From NCBI RefSeq assembly GCF_900302495.1, contig NZ_OMKW01000003.1, forward strand, positions 1 to 64,000: 64,000 nt of DNA, in the 5' to 3' direction. Position 1 is the first letter of the stretch, and each line of letters begins with the position of its first letter. A model generated the notes under the pieces. That model saw nothing but the letters and a program-made list of their open reading frames with translations. It did not search any database and was not told the origin of the DNA. The translations under genes were made by a program, and so were the position numbers. The stretch is from Pontivivens insulae (GTDB lineage: Bacteria; Pseudomonadota; Alphaproteobacteria; Rhodobacterales; Rhodobacteraceae). Shown here piece by piece: positions 7,289-16,394 of the stretch.

Positions 7289-8584
7289 AAAGCGAAGCCA
7301 AATCCCGTCATCTGCCCGCACTGTGAGATGGGCAACCGGGCGCGGAAGGCGGTCTTCGACCGGCCGCAATTCGAACTGCCGCAGGATCGCAGCCAGCATC
7401 AGCACGCCTTCGGTTGTGGCAAATCCGGCACCCGGGCAAATGCGCGGTCCAGCTGAGTAGGGATAGTAGGCGCCTTGCGGAACCTCCCCCCTCCACCGAT
7501 CGGGGTCAAAAACATGTGCTCGCTCCCAAAGCCGTTCATGGCGACCCGAATGCCAGGGCGACAGGATGAGCGGCGATCCGGCTGGCAGACGACGCTTGCG
7601 GAACGTAACGCCATCACGTGTCTCGCGGGGCAGCATCGGCACAGGGGGATAGAGGCGCAGCACCTCTCGCCAGATGTCGCGAAGAAAGGGCATTTCGCGA
7701 AGGCCAGCAAACCCTTCAGGGGCGTCTCTCACCTCCGCAACCGCGCGGTCCTGCACTTCGGGATCGAGAGCTAGGCATAGCAACGCCCAACTCAGCGCGG
7801 AGGCAGATGTCTCATGCCCCGCGAGCAAAAACATAACGGCCTGATCAAGCAGTTCGTCGTCGGAAAACCCTGTCGTTCCATCAGAGTGCTGCATTTCGCG
7901 AAGCCGTCCGATCAGATGGTTCCCCTCGCCGCTTTGCGCAACAAGCCGCGCAACCAATGCCCGAAGGCTCTGTGCCGCCGCGCGTGACCGACGGCGGCCA
8001 AGGCGCGGGATCCATCGGGGAAGACGCATCAAGTCAGCCGGTGAGGCAAGCGGTTGAGCACGTTGGTACGCGCGAAAGGCATGGAAGACTGCATCTGCTT
8101 CCGCGTCCTCGATCGGGCGATCAAACATGACCCGCAAGATGACGTCTGCGGTTGCGCGTGCTGTGACCTCCTCCACTTCCACCGTGCCGGGTGAAAGCCG
8201 TGCGCACATCGTCTGCGATGCAGCCTCGATTTGGGGGGCCATCTCTCGCACCCTGCCGCCGGAAAAGGCCGGATCGATCAACGTGCGTGCCCGCTTCCAA
8301 GCTGCGCCGTTCGCAACGAAAACCGAAGCTCCAAGCAAATCACCCAATGTTTGTCCGAGCACACGGCTTTTCGGGAAGGCGTCCGCATCGCCCAGCACGA
8401 TCTGGGCAAGCTCCGGCTGCAGGACGGTCGCGGAGCGATAGAACGGTGTCCGCAACTCGGCCATCCAAGCGCGGTAGAGCCGTTCGGGCTGGGACGAGAA
8501 TATGTCCGTGCGAAACGCAAGCCACGTTCGCACCGGGCCATAGCCGCGCGGTCGGGATGCCGGACGCGGGGGCTCTACGGGCAT
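7274..8584 (-). CDS. Cytochrome P450
   Basis: The 436-residue soluble P450 carries the expected landmarks: the oxygen-binding I-helix AGHETSASALSW, the ExxR motif in EVLRLYPP, and the haem-ligand loop YSAGPRICPGAG with its cysteine. It would hydroxylate an organic substrate with electrons from a ferredoxin system. The overall look is that of CYP families acting on fatty acids or terpenoids, but the substrate is not evident. Its start overlaps the end of the upstream hydrolase gene by ten bases, so the two probably act together. Confidence 0.92.
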   Translation of the reverse strand: MPVEPPRPASRPRGYGPVRTWLAFRTDIFSSQPERLYRAWMAELRTPFYRSATVLQPELAQIVLGDADAFPKSRVLGQTLGDLLGASVFVANGAAWKRARTLIDPAFSGGRVREMAPQIEAASQTMCARLSPGTVEVEEVTARATADVILRVMFDRPIEDAEADAVFHAFRAYQRAQPLASPADLMRLPRWIPRLGRRRSRAAAQSLRALVARLVAQSGEGNHLIGRLREMQHSDGTTGFSDDELLDQAVMFLLAGHETSASALSWALLCLALDPEVQDRAVAEVRDAPEGFAGLREMPFLRDIWREVLRLYPPVPMLPRETRDGVTFRKRRLPAGSPLILSPWHSGRHERLWERAHVFDPDRWRGEVPQGAYYPYSAGPRICPGAGFATTEGVLMLAAILRQFELRPVEDRLPRPVAHLTVRADDGIWLRFSERV

Positions 8585-9759
8585 GGATCCATGTCCTGAT
8601 GCGGTGACAATGGGGTCGCAATCCGGCTGGCTGTTGATCCACGTCCACCAAACCGCGCCCGCAAACTCTGCGAACCCGCTGTGATCTGAAAATAATCGTA
8701 GATGCCCGGTCGTCCAAAAGCGCAGAGATACTGAACGTGCTTGCGGAAATAGCGCCGCTTGTGCTGACGCACCTGTTCCTTGGACATGTGCCGCAGAAAC
8801 GTTCCTGAAATCACAACGGGATTGGCGGCATCCTCAACTGCCACGCCAGACACAGCAACGGGATCGGCCAACGCGAAGCAGGCACCATCACTGGGCGCGG
8901 TAACGTCCAGCCAATACACATCCTCACGCTGTGACAGGGCATGAAGATCGCGCCGCAAGTCGCCGGCCGTCGGCAGGAAGCTGACCATCGGCACCACATG
9001 GCCCAGTGTCAGCACCGAGAGTGGACGCCACCCTTTCAGGGCGACTGCCAAATGAACCGCAAGGGCCGCCCCGGACGAATGCCCAACAATCAGGACTTCA
9101 TCCGCAGATGCACCGCGTTCGCGCACCAGCGCAGCCCATGCGTTCACCCTTTCAGCCAAGGCCACAGGCATGCGCCCCCTCTCGCGCGCAGCAAAGGCAT
9201 AGTCGCTCATCAAGTAGAAAGCATAGAGATTGCGCTGGTCGAACCTGTGCAACAGCCGGATTGCCAGCAGGAATGTCGCCGTCCCCGTCACATAGTCGAT
9301 GATCGGTGGGCTCCACCAATGCACCAAGACACCTGCCCAAAAAGCGATGTTGAAATAGAGCGATAGCATGAAAATCGGGTAAAGCGCGATGATCATGGGA
9401 ATAGGGCGCAGCCGGATAAGCCGGGTCAGTGCACCGCTGCTGAGATAGATCCATGCCGTGCGCAGCATCTGCCCATAGGCCAACAGGATCGAGTCGGTCA
9501 TCGCAGCGCGGATCAGATCGGTCCACCCAAGAAAAAAGATGTCTGCCCGGCTCTCTTCCACTCCGTCAGTCAGGCTCGCCCGCCAATGGTACGGGCCGTC
9601 CCCTGCGCGGCACCCTTTCACATCAAGCGAATAGCCGGAGATATCGGCCTGCTCAGCCCCTTGCGTGCGGTATAGTTCGCGATAGCGCCGGGCCCCGATC
9701 GGATCGAAGCCGGGGATGAAAAAGACGGCGCGATGCCGGACGGGTTCAGGCGCTTCCAT
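8575..9759 (-). CDS. Membrane-associated alpha/beta-hydrolase-fold protein
   Basis: The product has about 394 residues. An early segment reads AVFFIPGFDPIGARRYRELY, a central region holds two or more hydrophobic segments (around PMIIALYPIFMLSLY and the stretch after it), and a nucleophile elbow GHSSG follows near residue 230. This suggests a lipase- or esterase-like hydrolase anchored in the membrane. The start is uncertain: a GTG at 9795 would add 12 residues, and neither has a clear binding site. It overlaps the P450 gene downstream, which suggests that one enzyme supplies or uses the other's lipid-like substrate. Confidence 0.75.
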   Translation of the reverse strand: MEAPEPVRHRAVFFIPGFDPIGARRYRELYRTQGAEQADISGYSLDVKGCRAGDGPYHWRASLTDGVEESRADIFFLGWTDLIRAAMTDSILLAYGQMLRTAWIYLSSGALTRLIRLRPIPMIIALYPIFMLSLYFNIAFWAGVLVHWWSPPIIDYVTGTATFLLAIRLLHRFDQRNLYAFYLMSDYAFAARERGRMPVALAERVNAWAALVRERGASADEVLIVGHSSGAALAVHLAVALKGWRPLSVLTLGHVVPMVSFLPTAGDLRRDLHALSQREDVYWLDVTAPSDGACFALADPVAVSGVAVEDAANPVVISGTFLRHMSKEQVRQHKRRYFRKHVQYLCAFGRPGIYDYFQITAGSQSLRARFGGRGSTASRIATPLSPHQDMDPCP

Positions 9760-9837
9760 GCAGACGTTGATAGCCGCTGGAACACCCGCCCGCACCTACG
9801 AACTTCTGTTTGGAAGTGTCAGGAGAGTTAAACGCGC

Positions 9838-10596
9838 CTATCCAATGGCGCCGAGTGCCGGAAATTGTTCAAGGAGCCAGAAGCTGAGATCTGTAAAGGC
9901 CCCCGTCAACATCATAACGCCAACGATGATGAGCAGGACACCCATCACCTTCTCAATGGTGCCCATCCAGGGGCGGATGCGCACCATCGCGCCCATGAAA
10001 CGCTGCAGGAAAAAGGCCGCGATCAGGAACGGAATGCCCAGACCTGCGGCATAGATCGCCATCAGCGCAATGCCGCGTCCGATGCTGGCCTCCTGCGCTG
10101 CGAGGCTGAGGATCGCGCCAAGAATGGGGCCGATGCAGGGAGTCCAGCCAAACGCGAAGGCAAGGCCCAGGATGTAGGCCCCCACAGAACTTCCTCCACG
10201 GTCGCCAGCATCGATGCGTGCCTCACGGTACAAAAAGCCAATGCGGAAGATGCCCAAAAAGTGCAGGCCAAAAATTGTCACGACAGCACCAGCCAGCATT
10301 GCGAATTCGCGCTGATAGGTCAGGAAGAGCCGCCCGATAGAGCTGGCTGCCGCCCCCATGATCAGAAACACAGTCGAGAGGCCAAGAACGAAGAACAGCG
10401 CCGCGATCACCACCTTGCGGCGCGCCTCTGGCGTCGGCGTATCGGATAGATCATCCATCGACGCCCCGGCCATATAGGCAAGATAGGGGGGCACAATTGG
10501 CAGCACGCAGGGGCTGAGGAAGCTTAGCATGCCTGCCGTCAGTGATATGCCAAGCGCCGCCAACAACGACGCATCCATGATGTCGAGTCCGAACAT
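9838..10596 (-). CDS. ccdA: CcdA-type cytochrome c biogenesis thiol transporter
   Basis: The 252-residue membrane protein of the CcdA/DsbD family has about six helices. It passes reducing power from cytoplasmic thioredoxin across the membrane to keep apocytochrome c cysteines reduced. The first helix holds SFLSPCVLPIVPPYL, and the paired fourth-helix motif reads GWTPCIGPILGA, so both redox cysteines are present. GGAGAG precedes the ATG. The haem chaperone ccmE lies 10 kb further on, so the pathway's genes are scattered. Confidence 0.92.
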   Translation of the reverse strand: MFGLDIMDASLLAALGISLTAGMLSFLSPCVLPIVPPYLAYMAGASMDDLSDTPTPEARRKVVIAALFFVLGLSTVFLIMGAAASSIGRLFLTYQREFAMLAGAVVTIFGLHFLGIFRIGFLYREARIDAGDRGGSSVGAYILGLAFAFGWTPCIGPILGAILSLAAQEASIGRGIALMAIYAAGLGIPFLIAAFFLQRFMGAMVRIRPWMGTIEKVMGVLLIIVGVMMLTGAFTDLSFWLLEQFPALGAIG

Positions 10597-10704
10597 GGCT
10601 TTCCCCTTCTCTCCTCGTTACCTAGCCAATGCATCGTCGCAGCGCCATTCAGAGATTTTCACGATTCCGTTGCCCGCCCCATCCAGCAGGGATAAATCAT
10701 TGCC

Positions 10705-10941
10705 ATGACACAGATTGATGCCGAACTCGACGCGACAGGGCTGCTTTGCCCACTTCCCGTGCTCAAAGCCCGAAAGAGACTGCAGCCCTTGCGGCCCGGC
10801 GCGATTCTAAGGGTTCTGACGGACGACCCTGCAGCGTTGGTGGACATTCCGCATTTCTGCACTGAACAGGGGCACATTTGCCACGACGATGGCGCCAATG
10901 GCAGCGCCCACATTTGGCGCATCGAAAAAGGTCCGCGCTGA
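10705..10941 (+). CDS. TusA-like sulfur carrier protein
   Basis: The 78-residue protein has the TusA/SirA fold, with the single catalytic cysteine in the CPLP motif (ATGLLCPLPVLKARK). Members relay persulfide sulfur for tRNA thiolation or other sulfur transfer. The ATG follows a short intergenic region divergent from ccdA. Its stop overlaps the start of the SDR gene (TGATG), so the two are coupled. Whether it is true TusA or a paralogue cannot be decided here. Confidence 0.88.
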   Translation: MTQIDAELDATGLLCPLPVLKARKRLQPLRPGAILRVLTDDPAALVDIPHFCTEQGHICHDDGANGSAHIWRIEKGPR

Positions 10942-11687
10942 TGCCGTCCATGCTGATTACAGGGGCGAGCGCCGGGATCGGCGCAGAGATCGCAATCTAC
11001 GCCGCGCGTGCAGGTTACGATATCGGTGTCGGCTTTCGGTCGGACGATGACGGCGCAGAGGCGACCGCAGAGCAAATTCGCAAGGCTGGCCAGCGGGCAG
11101 AACTGCTGCGCGGCGATTGCGCGATAGCCGCCGATGTGGCGGGCATCTTTGCCGCTCACATCTCGGCATTCGGTCTACCGGATGTCGTCGTCAACAATGC
11201 CGGCATCGTGCCACCACGCGGACGATCTCTGGTCGATGCGACGGTCGAGGAAATTGACAGGGTTCTCGCTGTCAACACGAACGGCGCCGTCTATGTTGCG
11301 CGGGAAGCCGCACGTCATATGTCGACCTCCCGCGGGGGCAAAGGCGGCGTGATCGTGAATATTTCATCTGCTGCGGCGCGTCTCGGCAGTGCTGGCGAAT
11401 ATGTCGACTATGCGGCCTCAAAGGCAGCGGTCGATACTCTGACAATTGGGTTGGGGCATGAATTGGCCACTGAAGGGGTGCGTGTGGTCGGGGTCCGACC
11501 GGGAATCATCGAGACCGGTATTCACGCCAAGGGCGGACGACCAGACCGTATTGAGGCCATCGCGCCGCGCGTCCCACTACGTCGGGCAGGCACGACATCC
11601 GAAATTGCAGCAACGGTCCTGTTCCTCGCATCCGAAGCTGGAAGCTATATCACAGCCACCAGCATCGACGTGTCGGGCGGTCGCTAG
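10941..11687 (+). CDS. Short-chain dehydrogenase/reductase
   Basis: The 248-residue SDR has the NADP-binding glycine motif TGASAGIG, the NNAG motif (VVNNAGIV), the catalytic serine in NISSAA and YAASK as the catalytic Tyr and Lys. The C-terminal part resembles FabG-like or sugar dehydrogenase members. Starting at 10941 gives a normal SDR N-terminus and an overlap with the TusA-like gene. The substrate is unknown. Confidence 0.88.
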   Translation: MPSMLITGASAGIGAEIAIYAARAGYDIGVGFRSDDDGAEATAEQIRKAGQRAELLRGDCAIAADVAGIFAAHISAFGLPDVVVNNAGIVPPRGRSLVDATVEEIDRVLAVNTNGAVYVAREAARHMSTSRGGKGGVIVNISSAAARLGSAGEYVDYAASKAAVDTLTIGLGHELATEGVRVVGVRPGIIETGIHAKGGRPDRIEAIAPRVPLRRAGTTSEIAATVLFLASEAGSYITATSIDVSGGR

Positions 11688-11762
11688 CCAACATCCTCTT
11701 GCCGCCCCTGCCCGGCCCGCGTAGAACCGCGTGCGATAGGCATTTGAGCGGATTGACGAGAC

Positions 11763-13277
11763 ATGAGCGAGCTGAGCTACGAAACCCCGAAGCCAAAAGT
11801 CATTGCAGGCGCAACGGGTGATTGGGAACTCGTGATCGGGATGGAAGTGCACGCCCAGGTCAAATCCAACTCAAAGCTGTTCTCGGGCGCATCGACAGAG
11901 TTCGGTGCCGAGCCTAACTCAAACGTTGCCCTCGTTGATGCGGCGATGCCGGGCATGTTGCCCGTGATCAACCAGTATTGTGTTGAGCAGGCGATCCGCA
12001 CCGGTCTTGGGTTGAAGGCAGACATCAACCTGTTCAGCCAGTTTGACCGCAAAAACTATTTCTATCCTGATCTGCCTCAGGGTTATCAGATCAGCCAGCT
12101 CTACCACCCGATCGTGGGTGAAGGTGAGATCCTTGTGGACATGGCGCCGGGCATCGCGCGCAACGTGCGCGTTGAACGCATTCACCTTGAGCAAGATGCT
12201 GGCAAGTCGATCCACGACATGGATCCGACCATGTCCTTCGTCGATTTCAACCGGACCGGTGTCGCGCTGATGGAAATCGTCTCTCGCCCCGACATTCGCG
12301 GGCCTGAGGAGGCGGCGGAATATGTGCGCAAGTTGCGCCAGATCCTGCGCTATCTCGGCACATGCGATGGCAATATGCAGAACGGCAATCTGCGGGCCGA
12401 TGTGAACGTTTCCGTCTGCCGTCCGGGGCAGTATGAGAAATATCAGGAAACGCAGGACTTCTCCCATCTTGGCACTCGCTGTGAGATCAAGAACATGAAC
12501 TCCATGCGCTTCATTCAGCAAGCGATTGAGGTTGAGGCAAAACGCCAGATCGCAATCCTTGAGGATGGCGGAGAGGTTGATCAGGAAACCCGCCTATACG
12601 ATCCCAACAAGGGCGAAACGCGGTCCATGCGCTCCAAGGAAGAGGCGCATGACTACCGCTATTTTCCCGATCCCGACCTGCTGCCGCTGATCGTGGAGCA
12701 GAGCCTGATTGACGAAATCGCAGCCTCACTGCCCGAATTGCCGGATGAAAAGCGTACACGTTTCGTAACCGAATTCGGCATGACGGAGTATGATGCGAGC
12801 GTGTTGACCGCAGACACCGAAAACGCGGCCTTCTTCGAGGAAGTCGCGGCCGGGAATGACGGCAAGCTGGCGGCAAACTGGGTGATCAACGAACTGTTCG
12901 GTCGTCTGAACAAGGAAGATACGGCGCTGGCCGACAGCCCGGTCTCGGCAAAACAGCTCGGCGGTATCGTCGGTCTGATCACGAAGGGCGACATCTCGGG
13001 CAAGATCGCAAAGGATCTCTTCGAGATTGTTTGGACAGAAGGCGGCGACCCGGCGGAAATAGTTGAGTCGCGCGGTATGAAGCAAGTTACCGACACCGGA
13101 GCGATCGAAGCCGCTGTGGATGAGGTCATTGCTGCAAACCCTGCGCAGGTTGAGAAGGCACAAGCCAATCCAAAACTTGCAGGATGGTTTGTCGGTCAGG
13201 TAATGAAAGCAACGGGTGGCAAGGCTGCCCCGCAGGCCGTCCAGGCCATCGTACGCGCAAAGCTGGGACTGGAGTAA
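11763..13277 (+). CDS. gatB: Aspartyl/glutamyl-tRNA amidotransferase subunit B
   Basis: The 504-residue protein is the kinase and tRNA-binding subunit of GatCAB, which converts Glu-tRNA(Gln), and often Asp-tRNA(Asn), to the amide form. The start of the catalytic domain reads [20 protein letters not shown], with the later motifs [20 protein letters not shown] and [12 protein letters not shown]. The YqeY-like C-terminal domain that binds the tRNA elbow is complete. gatA and gatC are not in the window. A DUF4177 gene follows after three bases. Confidence 0.97.
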   Translation: MSELSYETPKPKVIAGATGDWELVIGMEVHAQVKSNSKLFSGASTEFGAEPNSNVALVDAAMPGMLPVINQYCVEQAIRTGLGLKADINLFSQFDRKNYFYPDLPQGYQISQLYHPIVGEGEILVDMAPGIARNVRVERIHLEQDAGKSIHDMDPTMSFVDFNRTGVALMEIVSRPDIRGPEEAAEYVRKLRQILRYLGTCDGNMQNGNLRADVNVSVCRPGQYEKYQETQDFSHLGTRCEIKNMNSMRFIQQAIEVEAKRQIAILEDGGEVDQETRLYDPNKGETRSMRSKEEAHDYRYFPDPDLLPLIVEQSLIDEIAASLPELPDEKRTRFVTEFGMTEYDASVLTADTENAAFFEEVAAGNDGKLAANWVINELFGRLNKEDTALADSPVSAKQLGGIVGLITKGDISGKIAKDLFEIVWTEGGDPAEIVESRGMKQVTDTGAIEAAVDEVIAANPAQVEKAQANPKLAGWFVGQVMKATGGKAAPQAVQAIVRAKLGLE

Positions 13278-13280
13278 GGC

Positions 13281-13574
13281 ATGGCCGAGTTCGAATATAA
13301 GACAATCGTCGCGCCGACAGCGCCCCGGAAATATAAGGGTGTGAAGTCAGCCGATGAACGCTTTGCCCGGACAGTTGCTGATGCCATGAACGAAGCCGCA
13401 GCGGGTGGCTGGCAATTCGTGCGAACAGAAACGCTGAGCGTTCTGGTAAAAAAAGGCGCGCTGCGCGGCAAGGACTACGAAGACCGTACAGTCATGGTGT
13501 TCTCCCGCGAAAAAACGATGCGTTCACCCGCACTGGCCGGGTACGCGACTGACCGGGCTGAGCCGACGCTCTGA
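13281..13574 (+). CDS. DUF4177 family protein
   Basis: The 97-residue product matches DUF4177, small proteins with the pattern FEYKTIVAP...AMNEAAAGGWQFVR. In roseobacters the family is often found just after gatB, as here, with a three-base gap that points to one transcript. The function is unknown, and a link to tRNA amidation is only suggested by position. Confidence 0.8.
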   Translation: MAEFEYKTIVAPTAPRKYKGVKSADERFARTVADAMNEAAAGGWQFVRTETLSVLVKKGALRGKDYEDRTVMVFSREKTMRSPALAGYATDRAEPTL

Positions 13575-13601
13575 TCTTTCGCACCTTCATTCTGACGTTC
13601 C

Positions 13602-13630
13602 AACACCCGGCCTTCGCGCCGGGTGTTCGT
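13602..13630 (+). terminator. Hairpin terminator after gatB-DUF4177
   Basis: AACACCCGGC (13602-13611) pairs perfectly with GCCGGGTGTT (13618-13627) around a six-base loop. The T tract is weak, so termination may be partial or Rho-assisted. Confidence 0.65.
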
Positions 13631-13703
13631 CTAATTGGGAACCGCTGCGGCCCATGCCTCGTTTCTTCTCCATTAGATCAATGGATTTGAAAGGAGAGCT
13701 ATT

Positions 13704-13928
13704 ATGGACGGCAAGACCCCGGCCAATGCCCCCGAAAGCAAGGGTGAGCGCGAACGGCGCCGCGATCTTGAAACCGAGCTGACTGCGAAGGGCGCTGTGA
13801 GCCAAGGCGGACGCGATGGCGGGCGCCTGGCCCGCGAGATCGGCACCGAGGACGAGCTGAAACGTGCTAAGGAACGCCCCGCCAGCGCCACGCGCGTCAC
13901 GAAAGCGAATGAGCAGGAGGACGCATGA
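13704..13928 (+). CDS. Small hydrophilic KGG-like protein
   Basis: The 74-residue product is highly charged and probably disordered in part. A segment KGAVSQGGRDGGRLAREIG recalls the KGG repeats of small stress-induced proteins, without matching them exactly. AAAGGAG precedes the ATG by a good distance. Its stop overlaps the start of the next gene, making it first of a three-gene cassette with a host-attachment-type protein and a flavin-binding-fold stress protein. A stress role is inferred from this company. Confidence 0.65.
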   Translation: MDGKTPANAPESKGERERRRDLETELTAKGAVSQGGRDGGRLAREIGTEDELKRAKERPASATRVTKANEQEDA

Positions 13929-14404
13929 TGAAAGACCTCAAGCTTAAACCGCAAACCTGGGTCGTTGTCGCAGACGGCGAAAAGGCACTCTTTCTGATCA
14001 ATCGCGGCGATGCGGAGTACCCGAACCTCGACGTGTTTCGGGAAGAAGAACACGATAATCCGCCCGCCCGCGAGTGGGCCGCGAACCGGCCCGGACGCTT
14101 CAATGACGGGCCGAGCGTCCATCGATCCGCAGTTCAGGACACGGATTGGCATCAATTGGAAAAGGAACGCTTTGCCAAAGACCTCGCCGATATCCTCTAT
14201 AAAAAAGCCCATGCCGGTGCATTTGATCGTCTCGTCATTGCGGCAGATCCCTCAACCTTGGGCGAGCTTCGCAAAGAACTTCATCAGGAAGTTACTGCGC
14301 GCATCGTGGCCGAGTTGGACAAAGATCTGACCAACCATCCGGTCGATGAAATCGAGAAAATGCTCACGTGGCAAAAGCCCGATACATTCGACAAGGACCT
14401 TTGA
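13925..14404 (+). CDS. Host attachment (BaeRF-like) family protein
   Basis: The 159-residue protein matches the family called protein required for attachment to host cells, related to the archaeo-eukaryotic release factor fold. It starts LKPQTWVVVADGEKALFLIN and contains DRLVIAADPSTLGELRKELH. The family is common in free-living alphaproteobacteria, so the name probably misleads, and an RNA- or ribosome-related role has been suggested from the fold. Two adjacent ATG codons (13925 and 13928) could start it. It sits between a small charged protein and a general stress protein. Confidence 0.8.
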   Translation: MMKDLKLKPQTWVVVADGEKALFLINRGDAEYPNLDVFREEEHDNPPAREWAANRPGRFNDGPSVHRSAVQDTDWHQLEKERFAKDLADILYKKAHAGAFDRLVIAADPSTLGELRKELHQEVTARIVAELDKDLTNHPVDEIEKMLTWQKPDTFDKDL

Positions 14405-14405
14405 C

Positions 14406-14915
14406 ATGGCTGATCTGAAACTCGCTAAGACTGACCCGGAAAAGCAGTTCTGGGATCAGCTTGATGGCCATACGGCAGGTATGCTGGGTGTCAGCGATAG
14501 CGGCCAGCACATGCAGCCGATGTCCCATTTCATCGACCGTGATGAGAAGCGTCTTTATTTCTTTACCAGCAGGGACACCGATTTGGTGCGGGCGCTGCGT
14601 CCCGGTGCCACTGCGCATTACACCTTCGTCAATGATGGTCATGACTATCATTGCTGCATGAAAGGTGCGCTTACCATCTCGAACGATCGCGCCAAGATCG
14701 ACGAGTATTGGAGCGCCGTGGTCGATGCCTGGTTCGACGGGCCAAGGGATCCACAATTGACGCTGTTGGCGCTTGATCTGCACGACGCAGCGATCTGGGC
14801 TTCAACAGGCTCAGCTGTGAAGTTCGGATGGGAAATCGCCAAGGCGAATTACAAGGACGGTCACACGCCCGATCTGGGCGAGACCAACCATATCGACTTC
14901 CTGAGGGCTGCTTAA
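14406..14915 (+). CDS. General stress protein 26 family (pyridoxamine phosphate oxidase-like fold)
   Basis: The 169-residue protein has the split-barrel flavin-binding fold of general stress protein 26. A central segment reads HFIDRDEKRLYFFTSRDTDLVRAL, followed by the helix region KIDEYWSAVVDAWFDG. Members bind FMN, FAD or F420-like cofactors, and their substrates are generally unknown. The ATG at 14406 starts one base after the preceding stop, so it belongs to the same transcript, which ends at the hairpin at 14924. Confidence 0.82.
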   Translation: MADLKLAKTDPEKQFWDQLDGHTAGMLGVSDSGQHMQPMSHFIDRDEKRLYFFTSRDTDLVRALRPGATAHYTFVNDGHDYHCCMKGALTISNDRAKIDEYWSAVVDAWFDGPRDPQLTLLALDLHDAAIWASTGSAVKFGWEIAKANYKDGHTPDLGETNHIDFLRAA

Positions 14916-14923
14916 GAGCGGCG

Positions 14924-14957
14924 GGGGCGATGGCCTGCAGTCATCGCCCCCTCTTTA
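14924..14957 (+). terminator. Terminator between convergent genes
   Basis: GGGGGCGATG (14924-14933) pairs perfectly with CATCGCCCCC (14943-14952), followed by TCTTTAT. It closes the stress cassette and abuts the convergent repair gene's stop. Confidence 0.75.
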
Positions 14958-16394
14958 TGCGACAGGACGTCCCGCAGCCTCTGAAACCCGCTGTTTCGCT
15001 CGTTCAAGATCGCTCAGGAAAAGCTTCCACTCCTCGATTTTTTGCGACCTATCCTGCAATCGCAGCAGGTAAGACGGGTGAACTGTGACATGCACCAAGG
15101 TCTTATCATCCAAAACAAATTCCTGCCCACGGGCGGTACCAATGCGAACGGAGTGTCCCATCACGGCCCTTGCAGCACTTGCACCCAATGCAAGGATAAG
15201 GCGCGGTCGCACTAACCCGCGTTCGTTATCAAGCCACCATCGACAAGCTTCAATCTCAGACACAGACGGCGATTTATGAATGCGCCGCTTTCCCCGAACC
15301 TCGAATTTGAAATGTTTGACAGCATTGGTCAGGTAGACTGCATCCCGCTGGATGCCGACACGCGCAAAGGCCTGATCAAGCAATTGTCCCGCAGGTCCGA
15401 CAAATGGTCGGCCGTCCAGATCCTCCTGATCACCGGGTTGCTCACCCACAATCATCATTGCGGCCTCTAGCGGACCGTCGCCGGCAACCGCCTGAGTTGC
15501 GTGACAATGCAACGAACACCGGTCGCATGTGCTCAACGCGCGGATCAGCCCGTCTCGCGAGGTCAGATCATCGATCCCATCGCCCCGGCCTGCGATGCGT
15601 TTACTGAGCGCAGTCGGCGCGGTCGGTGCGGCCACTTGCATGTCCTTGGCCCGACGTTCCGCACCGGCGATCATCTCGGGGATTAGCGCAGCCTCTGGCA
15701 GGTTCTTCCAATATTTCTTCGGCATCTCAGCTTGCATTGCCTTCGGCATGAGCCGGGCAGGATTGAAGATTGCTTGAAAGTAACTCTTCCATTGTTCTTC
15801 GATCACGTCTTCTTCCGGCACTTCAGAGCGCGTCCCGCCCGGCCCAAAACTCAGTTGACCATCCTCCCAGACGATCCGGGCCTCTGGCGTCACAATCGCC
15901 CAATCCATGCCCGTGAAACGATCTACAAAAAACTGCGCGGTGCGCTGTTCGATGCGATGGTAGGGTTCGAACCAAGCCGCGAAAACCTCGCGCGAACCCC
16001 GGTCCCCCAATTTTCGAAAGCGCACGAAGGCATGCATCTTGTGAAGATCGCGGCGGATCTCCTTGTCGACTTTCTTCAGCCACCGCACCTCGTCATCGAC
16101 ATCATTGGCCAAAAGATCCGCTTTCGTCTGTAGCCGGAACAGCAGCGCATAAAGGCGCGAGAACCTTTGCGGATCACGATGACAGACAGCGTTTCTGGCC
16201 AGATTGACGAAGCCGCGCGGCACGCGGATTTCGCCGCGCGGTGGTGGAAGCGGGTCGGACAAAGTGTCGAACAGCCCCCCCTCCCCGATCTGCCAGTTTA
16301 CATCCGATGGTGCGATCGCATTGGACGCAAGCGCGCGCGCCGCCTCGCGCCATCCTGCAAAATCGACCTCGGAGCCGAGCGAAACGCGGATCAA
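14955..16394 (-). CDS. Fused TIGR03915-type protein and UdgX uracil-DNA binding protein
   Basis: The 479-residue product joins two repair-associated domains. Roughly residues 1-200 match the TIGR03915/DUF4130 family found with UdgX (DEVRWLKKVDKEIRRDLHKM, AWFEPYHRIEQRTAQFF). Residues from about 275 form UdgX, a family 4-like uracil glycosylase: GEQPGDQEDLDGRPFVGPAG is its motif, and the family-specific loop KRRIHKS near residue 370 holds the histidine that in characterised UdgX becomes covalently attached to DNA after uracil excision. It overlaps the upstream radical SAM gene by four bases, and both lie behind a LexA box, so it is probably SOS-induced. Confidence 0.9.
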   Translation of the reverse strand: MIRVSLGSEVDFAGWREAARALASNAIAPSDVNWQIGEGGLFDTLSDPLPPPRGEIRVPRGFVNLARNAVCHRDPQRFSRLYALLFRLQTKADLLANDVDDEVRWLKKVDKEIRRDLHKMHAFVRFRKLGDRGSREVFAAWFEPYHRIEQRTAQFFVDRFTGMDWAIVTPEARIVWEDGQLSFGPGGTRSEVPEEDVIEEQWKSYFQAIFNPARLMPKAMQAEMPKKYWKNLPEAALIPEMIAGAERRAKDMQVAAPTAPTALSKRIAGRGDGIDDLTSRDGLIRALSTCDRCSLHCHATQAVAGDGPLEAAMMIVGEQPGDQEDLDGRPFVGPAGQLLDQAFARVGIQRDAVYLTNAVKHFKFEVRGKRRIHKSPSVSEIEACRWWLDNERGLVRPRLILALGASAARAVMGHSVRIGTARGQEFVLDDKTLVHVTVHPSYLLRLQDRSQKIEEWKLFLSDLERAKQRVSEAAGRPVA

